DNA of 64,000 nucleotides from G963665925 sp963676345. Lineage in GTDB: Bacteria > Bacillota > Clostridia > Peptostreptococcales > Acidaminobacteraceae. Positions 17,512 through 26,500 of the stretch are shown here, one piece after another. The DNA is taken from positions 868,001 to 932,000 of the forward strand of contig CAXXTS010000002.1 of NCBI GenBank assembly GCA_963676345.2. The letters run 5' to 3'. Positions within the stretch are counted from its first letter, which is position 1; every line of letters starts with the position of its first letter. Made by a program: the position numbers and the translations under genes. The notes under the pieces were generated by a model that was not told the DNA's origin, searched no databases, and saw only the letters and a program-made list of their open reading frames with translations.

Positions 17512-18690
17512 ATGAATAATGTTGTCATTGTTTCCGCCGGAAGAACGCCGATCGGCAACTTGGGCGGACAATTTAAAAACTATACAGCGCTTGATTTATC
17601 GGTTCCAACGATGCAAGCACTTGTTATGAGAGCAAACATAGATCCTGAATGCATTGATGACGTCATTTGGGGATGTAACTACCAAAGAACATACAAAGAA
17701 AACAACCTAGCTCGGGTTGCAGCAGTTAAAGCTGGCCTGCCTGTAACCGTTCCAGGAATAACCGTCCATCGAAACTGTACCTCTTCAATGTCCTCTATTC
17801 AAATCGGCTTTTATCAAATTAAAGCGGGTGAAGCCAAGTGTATCATGGCCGGTGGCGCTGACAGTATGAGCACATCTCCTCATATGGTTTTTGACAATCG
17901 CTTTGGAAAAAAATTTGGACATAGTGAGTTACGAGACAGCATGTGGGATTCACTAACAAACCTTGGAATTGGTCCTCCTATGGGTGTTACAGCAGAAAAT
18001 GTTGCTGAAAAATATAATGTTACCAGGGCTGAACAAGACGCTTATGCGCTTTTAAGTCAACAGCGTGCGGCTCAAGCGCTTGATCAAAACAAGTTTAAAG
18101 AAGAAATTATCCCAATAACAGTAAAAACACGCAAAAAGGAAACCCTTGTTACAATAGATGAATACCCGAAACCAGATACGACGCTTGACGATTTAAAAAA
18201 ATTAAGAACGGTGTTTAAAGAAGAAGGTACAGTCACTGCAGGGAATGCCTCGGGAATGAACGACGCGGCTTCAGGGGTTATTCTTATGAATGAAGAATAT
18301 GCTCAATCACTTGGTGTTCCAATTCTAGCAAGACTTGTTTCTGTAGCAACAACGGGAGTGGATCCTGATTATATGGGCATTGGTCCAATCAGCGCTTCAA
18401 GGCGTGCACTGGAAAAGGCCAACTTAACCATTGAAAATATTGATTTATTTGAAATTAACGAAGCCTTTGCTTCTCAGTGTATCGCCTGTGAAAAAGCACT
18501 AGGCATTGACCGCAGTATTCTCAATGTAAATGGCGGTGGCATTTCACTCGGTCACCCTGTGGGTGCAACCGGCAGTCGAATTGTAATCAGTCTGCTGTAT
18601 GAAATGAAAAAGAGAAACAACCGGTATGGATTGGCATCACTGTGCGCAGGTGGCGGCATGGGTACTGCTGTTATTATTGAAAACATATAG
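17512..18690 (+). CDS. Acetyl-CoA C-acetyltransferase (thiolase)
   Basis: 392 residues. Thiolase cleaves acetoacetyl-CoA or another 3-ketoacyl-CoA with CoA, or runs in reverse. All catalytic residues are present: acyl-accepting Cys89 in HRNCTSS, His348 in GHPVGATGS and Cys378 in CAGGGMG. Length and motifs are those of degradative or biosynthetic thiolase of the AtoB kind. It is 67 bp after the transporter gene with a good AGGAGG site and ends the operon, with a terminator at 18740. In this cluster it would convert acetoacetyl-CoA derived from the BKACE product into acetyl-CoA; the activating CoA-transferase is not in the window. Confidence 0.93.
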   Translation: MNNVVIVSAGRTPIGNLGGQFKNYTALDLSVPTMQALVMRANIDPECIDDVIWGCNYQRTYKENNLARVAAVKAGLPVTVPGITVHRNCTSSMSSIQIGFYQIKAGEAKCIMAGGADSMSTSPHMVFDNRFGKKFGHSELRDSMWDSLTNLGIGPPMGVTAENVAEKYNVTRAEQDAYALLSQQRAAQALDQNKFKEEIIPITVKTRKKETLVTIDEYPKPDTTLDDLKKLRTVFKEEGTVTAGNASGMNDAASGVILMNEEYAQSLGVPILARLVSVATTGVDPDYMGIGPISASRRALEKANLTIENIDLFEINEAFASQCIACEKALGIDRSILNVNGGGISLGHPVGATGSRIVISLLYEMKKRNNRYGLASLCAGGGMGTAVIIENI

Positions 18691-18739
18691 ACAGATAGAC
18701 TCTCACTGCATTCCCAAAGCACATTTAATATCAATAAAA

Positions 18740-18797
18740 GAAATCTTCCACACTCTAGTTTGTATCATGATTAAACTACACAGTGGAAGATTTTTTT
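18740..18797 (+). terminator. Intrinsic terminator after the thiolase gene
   Basis: Nested stem with outer arms AAATCTTCCAC and complement and inner TAGTTT/AAACTA, followed by seven Ts. Confidence 0.88.
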
Positions 18798-18825
18798 GAA
18801 GTGAAATTGACAATATGTTATAGCC

Positions 18826-18861
18826 TGTTGCATTTATGAAACAGGCTTTCAATATGCAACA
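18826..18861. promoter_or_regulatory. Candidate activator sites upstream of the dehydratase promoter
   Basis: TGTTGCAT and its inverse ATGCAACA are 20 bp apart, 135-170 bp upstream of the -24/-12 promoter. They share the TTGCA half-site seen at 10408 and 14432. The first half also overlaps a small hairpin AGCCTGTT/AACAGGCT. Confidence 0.6.
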
Positions 18862-18992
18862 AACCGATTAAAGCACTTCAAATTTAAGGTTTCAAGAGAT
18901 CACTTCAATTTTCCTGTTTCACTTTTGCAAAAACAAGACCCTATCACATTCTACTTAAACGGCTAATATAGCCAATCGTCTCCCACCCTGTG

Positions 18993-19009
18993 TTGGCATG
19001 AATATTGCT
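18993..19009 (+). promoter_or_regulatory. Sigma-54 promoter for the dehydratase operon
   Basis: TTGGCATGAATATTGCT is a full match to YTGGCAYG-N4-TTGCW with 12-base spacing. Transcription should begin near 19020, 38 nt before the ATG at 19058. Confidence 0.9.
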
Positions 19010-19057
19010 TTATTAATGATTAGTATGCAATCTGAATGAGTGAGAGGAGAATTCACA

Positions 19058-20509
19058 ATGGCATTAATGAATGGACAAGAATATATTAGCAGTATTCGTC
19101 AAATGAACATTAAAGTTTACATGTTCGGTGAACTTATAGAAAACCCAGTAGATCATCCAATTATTAGACCCTCTGTAAACTCTGTAGCAATGACATATGA
19201 TCTTGCGCATGACCCAGAGCATGAAGATTTAATGACTGCTGTTTCAAATTTAACTGGAAAAAAAGTCAATCGTTTTACACACCTGCATCAGAATACAGAT
19301 GATTTAAGAAAAAAAGTGAAAATGCAAAGACTGCTCGGCCAAAAGACAGCATCTTGCTTCCAAAGATGTGTTGGAATGGACGCATTCAATGCGGTTTATA
19401 GCACGACATTCGAGCTTGATAAAACCTACGGGACATACTATCATGAGAACTTTAAAAAGTACCTGGAATTTGTACAAGACAATGATTTGACAGTGGATGG
19501 TGCCATGACTGATCCTAAAGGGGATCGTTCTCTAGCTCCAAGTAAGCAAGAAGACCCTGATCTTTTTCTACGCGTTGTAGAAAGACGTGAGGACGGTATT
19601 GTTGTAAGGGGGGCTAAGGCACACCAGACAGGTGCTGTAAACTCTCACGAACATCTGATTATGCCTACTATTGCAATGGGCCCAGATGACAAAGACTATG
19701 CGGTTTCTTTCGCAATCCCTTCTGATGCTGAAGGCATTCTAATGATATACGGTCGACAATCATGTGACACCCGTCGTCTTGAAGAAGGCGCTGATCTTGA
19801 CCTAGGAAACAAGCAATTTGGTGGTCAGGAAGCCCTCGTTGTTTTCGATGACGTCTTCATTCCCAACGACAGAATTTTCATGAATGGAGAATACGACTTT
19901 GCTGGAATGCTCGTCGAAAGATTTGCGGGATACCATCGTCAAAGTTATGGCGGATGTAAGGTTGGCGTAGGGGATGTTCTTATCGGCGCTGCGGCACTTG
20001 CTGCTGAGTTTAATGGGGCAGAAAAAGCGTCTCATATAAAAGACAAACTTATTGAAATGACCCATTTAAACGAAACGCTCTATTGCTGTGGCATTGCTTG
20101 CTCCTCAGAAGGCTATCCTACAGAGGCAGGAAACTATCAAATTGACCTGCTCTTAGCAAATATATGTAAGCAAAATGTTACAAGATTCCCATATGAAATT
20201 GCTCGACTTGCAGAAGATATCGCTGGCGGTCTGATGGTGACCATGCCATCTGAAAAAGACTTCACCAGCCCTGTGGTCGGCCCTATCTGTGAAAAATACT
20301 TTAAGGGCCAAAACAAAGTTCCAACAATGGACCGCATGCGGGTGCTTAGACTCATCGAAAATATTACCCTTGGTACAGCAGCCGTTGGCTATCGTACTGA
20401 GTCTATGCACGGTGCAGGTTCACCTCAAGCTCAAAGAATCATGATTGCCCGTCAAGGCAATTTAAATCACAAAAAAGACCTTGCTAGAAAAATTTCTGGT
20501 GTATCTTAA
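19058..20509 (+). CDS. 4-hydroxybutyryl-CoA dehydratase/vinylacetyl-CoA isomerase family enzyme
   Basis: 483 residues. The prototype AbfD uses FAD and a [4Fe-4S] cluster to dehydrate 4-hydroxybutyryl-CoA to crotonyl-CoA. Its four cluster ligands (C99, C103, H292, C299) are all found here with the same spacing: Cys100 and Cys104 in ASCFQRC, His293 and Cys300 in YHRQSYGGC. Tyr297 and Glu258 also match active-site residues. That separates it from the flavin monooxygenases sharing the fold. The GTG at 19040 is part of the ribosome binding region; ATG at 19058 follows AGAGGAGA. It heads an operon with two small cysteine proteins. The exact hydroxyacyl-CoA substrate is uncertain. The enzyme would be oxygen-sensitive. 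Confidence 0.92.
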   Translation: MALMNGQEYISSIRQMNIKVYMFGELIENPVDHPIIRPSVNSVAMTYDLAHDPEHEDLMTAVSNLTGKKVNRFTHLHQNTDDLRKKVKMQRLLGQKTASCFQRCVGMDAFNAVYSTTFELDKTYGTYYHENFKKYLEFVQDNDLTVDGAMTDPKGDRSLAPSKQEDPDLFLRVVERREDGIVVRGAKAHQTGAVNSHEHLIMPTIAMGPDDKDYAVSFAIPSDAEGILMIYGRQSCDTRRLEEGADLDLGNKQFGGQEALVVFDDVFIPNDRIFMNGEYDFAGMLVERFAGYHRQSYGGCKVGVGDVLIGAAALAAEFNGAEKASHIKDKLIEMTHLNETLYCCGIACSSEGYPTEAGNYQIDLLLANICKQNVTRFPYEIARLAEDIAGGLMVTMPSEKDFTSPVVGPICEKYFKGQNKVPTMDRMRVLRLIENITLGTAAVGYRTESMHGAGSPQAQRIMIARQGNLNHKKDLARKISGVS

Positions 20510-20550
20510 AAACCCTTTTAGTTTATAATCTATCAGCCCCAAGCTGATTG

Positions 20551-20592
20551 GATTTCAGATCACGGAAATCGGCTACCCGCTTTCTGTGATCT
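20551..20592 (+). other. Intercistronic hairpin
   Basis: AGATCACGGAAA pairs with TTTCTGTGATCT (one mismatch) around an 18-nt loop, between the dehydratase and NifU-like genes. No T-run follows, so it may be a partial attenuator or mRNA-stability element and not a terminator. Confidence 0.55.
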
Positions 20593-20621
20593 ATAATGTT
20601 CTAATCAAAAAGGAGAATCAC

Positions 20622-20903
20622 ATGTTTGAAGAAGTCAATCATATCCTGAATGAGCAGGTTAAGCCACAACTTAAAAGTCACTCAGGTGATATTAAGTTGC
20701 TAAGCGTTCAAAATGGTATCGTTGAAGTGAAATTCATCGGCGCATGCAGCAATTGTCCATCTCAATTCCATACACTACAAGACATTGTTGAGTCCACACT
20801 AAAAAAACACATTCCAAAAGTTAAAAAAGTCATCTCTGTTAATGAGACAAGTGAAGAGCTGATCGACTTTGCTAAAAAGTTGCTCAATCAAAACAAGAGG
20901 TGA
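20622..20903 (+). CDS. NifU C-terminal-domain-like iron-sulfur scaffold protein
   Basis: 93 residues. The Nfu domain assembles or carries [4Fe-4S] clusters through a CxxC pair. Here it is Cys42 and Cys45 in GACSNCPS, followed by the family's TLQDIVESTLKKHIP helix. The ATG at 20622 is preferred over 20586 because AAAAGGAGAATCAC precedes it. The gene follows the dehydratase whose [4Fe-4S] cluster it could supply, and precedes another small cysteine protein. A dedicated maturation role is inference from this context. Confidence 0.85.
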   Translation: MFEEVNHILNEQVKPQLKSHSGDIKLLSVQNGIVEVKFIGACSNCPSQFHTLQDIVESTLKKHIPKVKKVISVNETSEELIDFAKKLLNQNKR

Positions 20904-20909
20904 TCTTTT

Positions 20910-21191
20910 TTGAAAATCGGAATAAAGTATTGCGGCGGATGTAATCCTAGATATGACCGTAAAGCAGTCGTTAAAAGACTGATTGTGGATCTAATGGAGA
21001 AAGTCCCTGTAAAAACCGACCAAGACCTGACCAATGTGGATCTAATAGTCAAAGTGTCTGGATGTAGAATTTCGTGTGCTCACACTGAAAGTTCACCCAA
21101 CTGCCCTATAATTGAATTATCAGATCAAACGGATTATGAAACAATATTTGACACAATTCTATCTGCATGTTCTTCTCTTAAGAAAGATTAG
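20910..21191 (+). CDS. Small cysteine protein with CGGC N-terminal motif
   Basis: 93 residues. I recognise no named family. It begins MKIGIKYCGGCNPRYDR and has cysteines at 8, 11, 52, 56, 65 and 87, the middle ones in GCRISCAHTES. The pattern suggests metal or iron-sulfur binding. The start is TTG with AGAGGTGAT seven bases ahead; it is six bp after the NifU-like stop, so the two are surely co-expressed with the dehydratase. It could take part in cluster delivery or electron supply to the dehydratase; this is inference. Confidence 0.75.
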   Translation: MKIGIKYCGGCNPRYDRKAVVKRLIVDLMEKVPVKTDQDLTNVDLIVKVSGCRISCAHTESSPNCPIIELSDQTDYETIFDTILSACSSLKKD

Positions 21192-21194
21192 AAA

Positions 21195-21240
21195 GAGGAC
21201 TTGAATCGAACTGGATACAATCGATTCAAGTCCTCGTTTA
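21195..21240 (+). terminator. Intrinsic terminator of the dehydratase operon
   Basis: A 15-bp perfect stem, GAGGACTTGAATCGA with its complement, followed by GTTTATT, directly after the last stop codon. Confidence 0.88.
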
Positions 21241-21324
21241 TTATGCAGTATTTGAGGATAACCATTATTTGTTGCTTTTCTATTTTATATTTGGTACTGC
21301 TGTCAATCTAGTATATCCTATGAC

Positions 21325-21600
21325 TTACAATAAACCATTTCGATAAACTTCATTTATCCTCGCTTGAGCATACTCTGATTTATGTTTTTCAACGATTTGA
21401 TCTCTGTCGCTGATAATGGCAAACATTTCATCGACAATCTCTTCAACACTCGGTTGAGTCGTTCCGTATAGATATCCTAATATTCGATTTGCAGTGTAAT
21501 CCGTATTCATATATTTATATGCAACTTCTGTACAAAATTCATCAGGAAACCCCTTTTTCAGAAGTGTTTCATATACTTCGTTGCTTTTTCTTGATGCCAT
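21325..21600 (-). CDS. Uncharacterised 91-residue protein
   Basis: I do not recognise a named domain. The 91 residues are mostly helical by composition, with no signal peptide, membrane segment or cysteine cluster (one Cys). The segment FPDEFCTEVAYKYMNTDYTA and LGYLYG look like a small conserved helical domain. It is transcribed opposite to the dehydratase operon and has a weak AGGAGGACTGAG site ahead of the ATG. It belongs to none of the neighbouring operons. Confidence 0.65.
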   Translation of the reverse strand: MASRKSNEVYETLLKKGFPDEFCTEVAYKYMNTDYTANRILGYLYGTTQPSVEEIVDEMFAIISDRDQIVEKHKSEYAQARINEVYRNGLL

Positions 21601-21710
21601 CTATCTCAGTCCTCCTAAATCGATACTTTTTCAAAACACCTACAAAACACCCTGAATGGATACTTCTTTTATAAAATCAAGCATAGGCTATTCGATTTCA
21701 AGTTCTGCAG

Positions 21711-21830
21711 CTAATAAGCATGAATAACATTATATGTTTCGTTCACTTCTTTCATATAAATACACGCTGTAACACCTTTCAGAGCCGTACGCTTTAAATC
21801 CTCAGCACTGAATTGTATGATTTTTCCCAT
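21711..21830 (-). CDS. Possible 39-residue small protein or gene remnant
   Basis: An ATG frame of 39 codons beginning MGKIIQFSAEDLKRT. The composition looks protein-like and amphipathic. The upstream AGAAGA is a poor ribosome binding site. It resembles no family I know and could be the start of a decayed gene. Confidence 0.25.
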   Translation of the reverse strand: MGKIIQFSAEDLKRTALKGVTACIYMKEVNETYNVIHAY

Positions 21831-21934
21831 ACTTTGATCTTCTATGATTGTCTCTCTATTATAAATCATCTATTAAAGAAAACACGCTTTATTTTGTCCT
21901 ATTCTGTGAACCGACGCTTTAAATGCAGGGCACT

Positions 21935-21970
21935 AAAAAAGCACCTGACCCAAAAGGCAGATGCCCTTTA
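21935..21970 (-). terminator. Orphan intrinsic terminator
   Basis: On the minus strand GCATCTGCC-TTTTG-GGTCAGGTGC is followed by six Ts. No minus-strand gene precedes it, so it may be left from a lost gene or end an unannotated RNA. Confidence 0.65.
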
Positions 21971-22275
21971 CACTGCTTAATATCCATATGTTTACTTAAC
22001 ACATACATGGACTTAACGCATCATGAAATTCAACAAGGCTTTTGACTGGCTTTCAATCTTTAAATAGCTTTCTAATTGACCTGTTGATTCGATAGAATCA
22101 AATCTAAATTTACAGCTGAAGGCATTATCAAGTACAATGATATCAAACGTATAAACCCTATGAGATGATTATCTTTTTCGGGCAAGCTGAGCTTGTTATC
22201 TTAATGTACATATGACAAAATATACTGTCATTGTTTTACTGGATACTTAAAATAAATTGAAGTGAGGTGCTTATT

Positions 22276-23307
22276 ATGAAAATAGCAATCATCGGATTTG
22301 GTGGTGTGGGAAAATCACTCGTTGAACTACTGGTGGCAAAAGAAAAAGATTTAGAACGTGATGGTGTTTGCCTTTCAGTAAACTATATTTTAAACTCAAA
22401 GGGCGGCATCTATAATCCATCGGGGATAGACTGCAAAGATGTTATGGCTTTTATCTCAAGTAACAGGCATCTTGAGCAGTATCCAAATGGTGGTGACTCT
22501 AGTTTAAATTTTGATAAACTGCTTGAACAGAAAGATATTGATGTTCTAATTGAAATGACACCGACCAATAAGGATACTGGTCAACCGGGCCTTAACCATA
22601 TTCAAAAGGCTTTAGAAAATGGCATCCATGTTGTTTCTGCCAATAAGGGCCCTATTTTACTGGCCTATAAGGCACTCAGGGATATTGCTAAAAACAACCA
22701 TGCTCAACTGGCCGTTGGTTGTACAGCTGGCGGTGCACTTCCAAGCGTAAATGGAGGCCTTTTTGACATGGCAGGTTCTAAAATTTCTTCTATTGAAGGG
22801 GTGCTCAATGGAACTACAAACTTCATTTTGAGCCAAATGGAGCACCATGGTTTAAACTATGAAAGTGCGCTCAAAAAGGCACAAGAGTTTGGCATTGCTG
22901 AAACGAACCCCTCTCTAGATGTTGAAGGATGGGATACGGCAACAAAACTGCTCATTCTTACAAATATACTGATGAACCAAAACAAGCAGCTCAGTGATAT
23001 TCAGGTTCAGGGCATTACTAAACTCACGCTCGATGAGGTCAATGATGCAAAAAGTAAAGGCCAGCGCTATAAACTAATCGGAAAATCAGAGCGCATCCAT
23101 GATGATATCAAACTTCAAGTCAAACTGGAAAGAGTCACTTCTGATGATATATTATTCAATGTCAATGAAAAGGATAAGGTCGTTCGTTATACCTCTGATA
23201 CACTCGGAGAACTCACGATTCTTGGAGGTGCATCAGGGACAGTCCCAGCGGCTGCATCCATTCTTAGGGACTTAATTAATATTATTAAAGGGTACCGGTT
23301 TGTATAG
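22276..23307 (+). CDS. hom: Homoserine dehydrogenase (short form without ACT domain)
   Basis: 343 residues. The enzyme reduces aspartate semialdehyde to homoserine with NAD(P)H on the threonine/methionine route. There is an N-terminal Rossmann motif IIGFGGVGKSL, the SANKGP segment with its catalytic lysine, GCTAGGALPS, the substrate-binding EGVLNGTTNFIL and the DVEGWDTATKLLIL motif. The C-terminal ACT regulatory domain of long forms is absent, as in many clostridial versions. GTG at 22267 is possible, but ATG at 22276 has AGTGAGGTG at better spacing. An IS3 element inserted 36 bp after the stop has moved the terminator 7.3 kb away. Confidence 0.9.
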   Translation: MKIAIIGFGGVGKSLVELLVAKEKDLERDGVCLSVNYILNSKGGIYNPSGIDCKDVMAFISSNRHLEQYPNGGDSSLNFDKLLEQKDIDVLIEMTPTNKDTGQPGLNHIQKALENGIHVVSANKGPILLAYKALRDIAKNNHAQLAVGCTAGGALPSVNGGLFDMAGSKISSIEGVLNGTTNFILSQMEHHGLNYESALKKAQEFGIAETNPSLDVEGWDTATKLLILTNILMNQNKQLSDIQVQGITKLTLDEVNDAKSKGQRYKLIGKSERIHDDIKLQVKLERVTSDDILFNVNEKDKVVRYTSDTLGELTILGGASGTVPAAASILRDLINIIKGYRFV

Positions 23308-23567
23308 TCTGTAGGTGTGTGCTTTAAGGCGTGCTGTTCAATTGACCTGCTCCCCAAAAACTGTACCACTGTAAATGTTAGTCACTCATGATAAAATCAA
23401 AGAACAGGAGTGATGAGACATGAAAAAAAGATTTTCAGAAGAGCAAATTATCAAGATTCTAAAAGAAAATGAAGCAGGAAAGAAAGCGGCTGATATTGTC
23501 CGAGAATACAACATATCAGAACAAACTGGACTTACGTCAATCCTTTGGACACGAAAAGTGGGATATC

Positions 23568-26500
23568 TTACATAGCTAATGCCTCAAATTGATTCGGAGT
23601 CATGTAGCCAATACTCCCGTGAATTCTTCGATTGTTATACCAACCTTCGATATATTTGAACAATGATTTTTGAGCTTCGTCGAAATTGCGATATACCTTT
23701 CGATAAACTTCTTCTTTTTTTAGAATGGCATGAAATGATTCGATAACAGCATTATCGTAAGGATTGCCTTTTGCACTGTATGATCTACGGCATTTATACT
23801 GGTCGGTTTTTACTATGTATGCTGTGCTCAAATACTGACTTCCACGATCCGTGTGAAGGATCACAATTTCTGGTTTTCTTTGACGCAGCATTGCTTTATC
23901 AAGAGCCTTAATAACAAGTTCCTTATCCATTCGTTTGCTGAATTCGTAGCCAACTACTTTATGAGTGTGAAGATCCAGAATCGAAGCCAAGTAACACCAT
24001 CCATCTTTTAGAGTATGGAGTGAAGTAAGACGTAAGACGTAGTCGAACTATTTTCTTACCTCTCCTTCCCGAACCGGACGTGCACCTCTCAGCGCATCCG
24101 GCTCTCCATTTAAATGTTGCTTACAGCAAAGGCGATTTCTTTATATTTAGACTCTTTGTAGCTTTTTGGGGGGTCATTTAGATAGGGATTTGTACTTGGA
24201 TTTTTCCATTTGAAGGGCATCTTACGACTTTTGACTAATCTCTTCAATGCATATTCTCTATATTGGTTATTCCAACTATTTTTCCCACGAAACACCCATG
24301 TTTTAGCTGTGGAACCTTCAACCAACTTAAAATATTTCTGCATCAGTTTTGGGAACCTTGTCTTGAACTTTCTAGCTAACCAATGTCCAAATTTCCAGAA
24401 GACAGAGTGATCAACTTTCTTGTAGATGCACGCTGTATAATCGGTGTGTTGATAAAAGTTTACCCAACCAACTATCTGTCTATTTAGACTATCAATCATA
24501 TCAAGCACATTCATACTGTAGTTTTTCGACAACTGATTTATCAGTTTACGAACAAATCGTCTGTACTTTTCCCATGGAATATTTGTAGTTACTCTCAGAC
24601 GTCCCTTAGGACCTCGCTTTCGGATTATATTGTGTCCAAGGAAGACAAATCCATCATTTACATGAGTAATCTTTGTTTTTTCCATATTTAGAGTAAGTTT
24701 CAGCTTATCCTCAAGAAAGTGTCGACAAAGTTCGCGGACCACTTTTGCATGTTGTTTTGTTCCTTTTACAATAACGACAAAATCATCTGCATAACGACAG
24801 TAAGAAATCGCAGGTTTCCATTGGCGGTTCTCTTTTATGGCAATAGGTCTTTGTTTTTGTATACCGAAGTTCCATGCCCAGCGGTCCTTCCTAACTTTCT
24901 TATTAAGATAATTTTCTTCCATCCATTTATCAAACTCATGTAGCATGATATTTGATAACAGCGGTGATATTACCCCACCTTGAGGGACTCCTTCATGGGT
25001 CGCCCTAAAGAGACTCTTGTCAACGTGACCTGCCCTTAAAATTTGCCATAGTAACTTAAGAAATCTCTTATCAGAGATTCTTGTCTTTACTGATTTCATC
25101 AACAACTTATGATGAACTGTATCAAAGTAACTTGATAAGTCTCCTTCAATTATCCATCTTCCGGCAGATGCATTTTCCCTGTTGTTGTCAGTGAGTTGCA
25201 TCTTTACTGTTCGTATTGCGTGGTGAACGCTTCTTTGTGGTCTGAAACCATAAGAGTATTTACTGAAATCACTCTCCCAGATGGGTTCCATTACCATTAA
25301 CATGGCTCTTTGTACTATTCTGTCGCGTATACACGGTATTCCAAGTGGTCTCTTTTTTCCGTTAGGTTTAGGAATATATATCCTTCTTACAGGTCTAGGT
25401 TGATATTTCCCTTGTAGTAGTTGGGACCTAAGTAAGTCTAGTTCATCATTTAAGCTATCTTGTATGCTAGATTTGGTGATTCCATCAACCCCCGGGGTAT
25501 TTGCGCCACTTGATGATAGTGTGATTCGGGCTGTTTCAATTAACCATGTCTTATTCACGATTACTCTTAAAAGTCTATTGAATTTACGGTCACTATCTTC
25601 TATTGACCATTTCGCCAGTTTGCTTTGCATTTCATTGATTATCATAGGTCTTCACCTCATTACAGTCTTTTAATCTGCCAAGCAAACCATTTAAACTGTC
25701 TTCCTTCGCCATGTAGCCGGCTTTCCCGACCTCGGACTACTACGAAGACTCCGCCAATTTACAAAGCATCAGAGGCACACTTCCTTATCAACTTTGTGAA
25801 TCTTCCTCGGTTTACAAAATTGGACTTATTGTATGGGTTAGGTTGCCTATCGCAGTCTTTATCCTTACATTCTGTAAGTCGCTGTAAACATCATATTCTA
25901 GCTGTGCACTCTTTATGATTCCCGGCGGTATAGCATATATTTCTATCAGCCTTCGTGATATCGACCCATGGCTGTAGTAGATATCAGTTTACAAATGATG
26001 TAGGTAGTGGGGACATTTCACCCCTTAGATGCGGATTAATAGGTTCGTGTTCCTCAACCTTCCCATACTCAGTTTAGAGATTCATCTTGGCTTAATCACC
26101 TCACCTCAAATCCCATTTCCCACGGGCTACGTCACCTTGTCAGTGTCAACAAGTCACCGCCGTTTCAACTCACTTCCTCTCACAGCAGAGGAAGGTCTTA
26201 TCGTTTGATAAGTATTCCAATTTTGCTCATGTAGCCATACAACTATCCGAGCGCACTATATGTGATGTCGGCAACCCATTTTTCGCATGGCTTATAAGCC
26301 GTGAAATCACGGCTAAGAAGGTTCGGTAAATCTGCATCTGTTGTCTTTGTACTATGAGGCTTGAAGCGCCTCAGTACAACGGCTCTTAGACCGAGTTTCT
26401 TCATGAGTCGCTGAATGCGTTTCATACTAGGAAGCGTTTCTAGTATGCCGTCGGTTTTCATAGTCTCACGAATTTTTGGAGCTCCATATCTACCTTCGCT

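Larger units (their letters stand above)
21601..22275. other. Long intergenic stretch without a clear gene
   Basis: About 670 bp before homoserine dehydrogenase hold no convincing gene. A 39-codon minus-strand frame (21830-21711, starting MGKIIQFSAEDLKRT) has only a weak ribosome binding site and may be a remnant. An orphan minus-strand terminator lies at 21935. The last 60 bp should hold the hom promoter, but no strong -35/-10 pair stands out. Confidence 0.6.
24020..26256 (-). mobile_element. Group II intron within orfB of element B
   Basis: Length 2237 bp on the minus strand. The 5' end reads GTGCGCTCGGATAG, matching the GUGYG rule, and the 3' end reads TTACTTCAC, ending in AY. Domain V is at 24104-24071 and a domain VI hairpin at about 24068-24025. 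A reverse transcriptase/maturase lies within domain IV. The exon ends in CATATA, and a complementary UAUAUG is present at 25939-25934, a candidate EBS1. The boundaries are supported because splicing there restores the transposase frame. Confidence 0.9.

Noticed and set aside
25625..25918. 97-codon plus-strand frame near the intron maturase
   Set aside because: It is antisense to the start of the maturase and to structured intron RNA, with no ribosome binding site.
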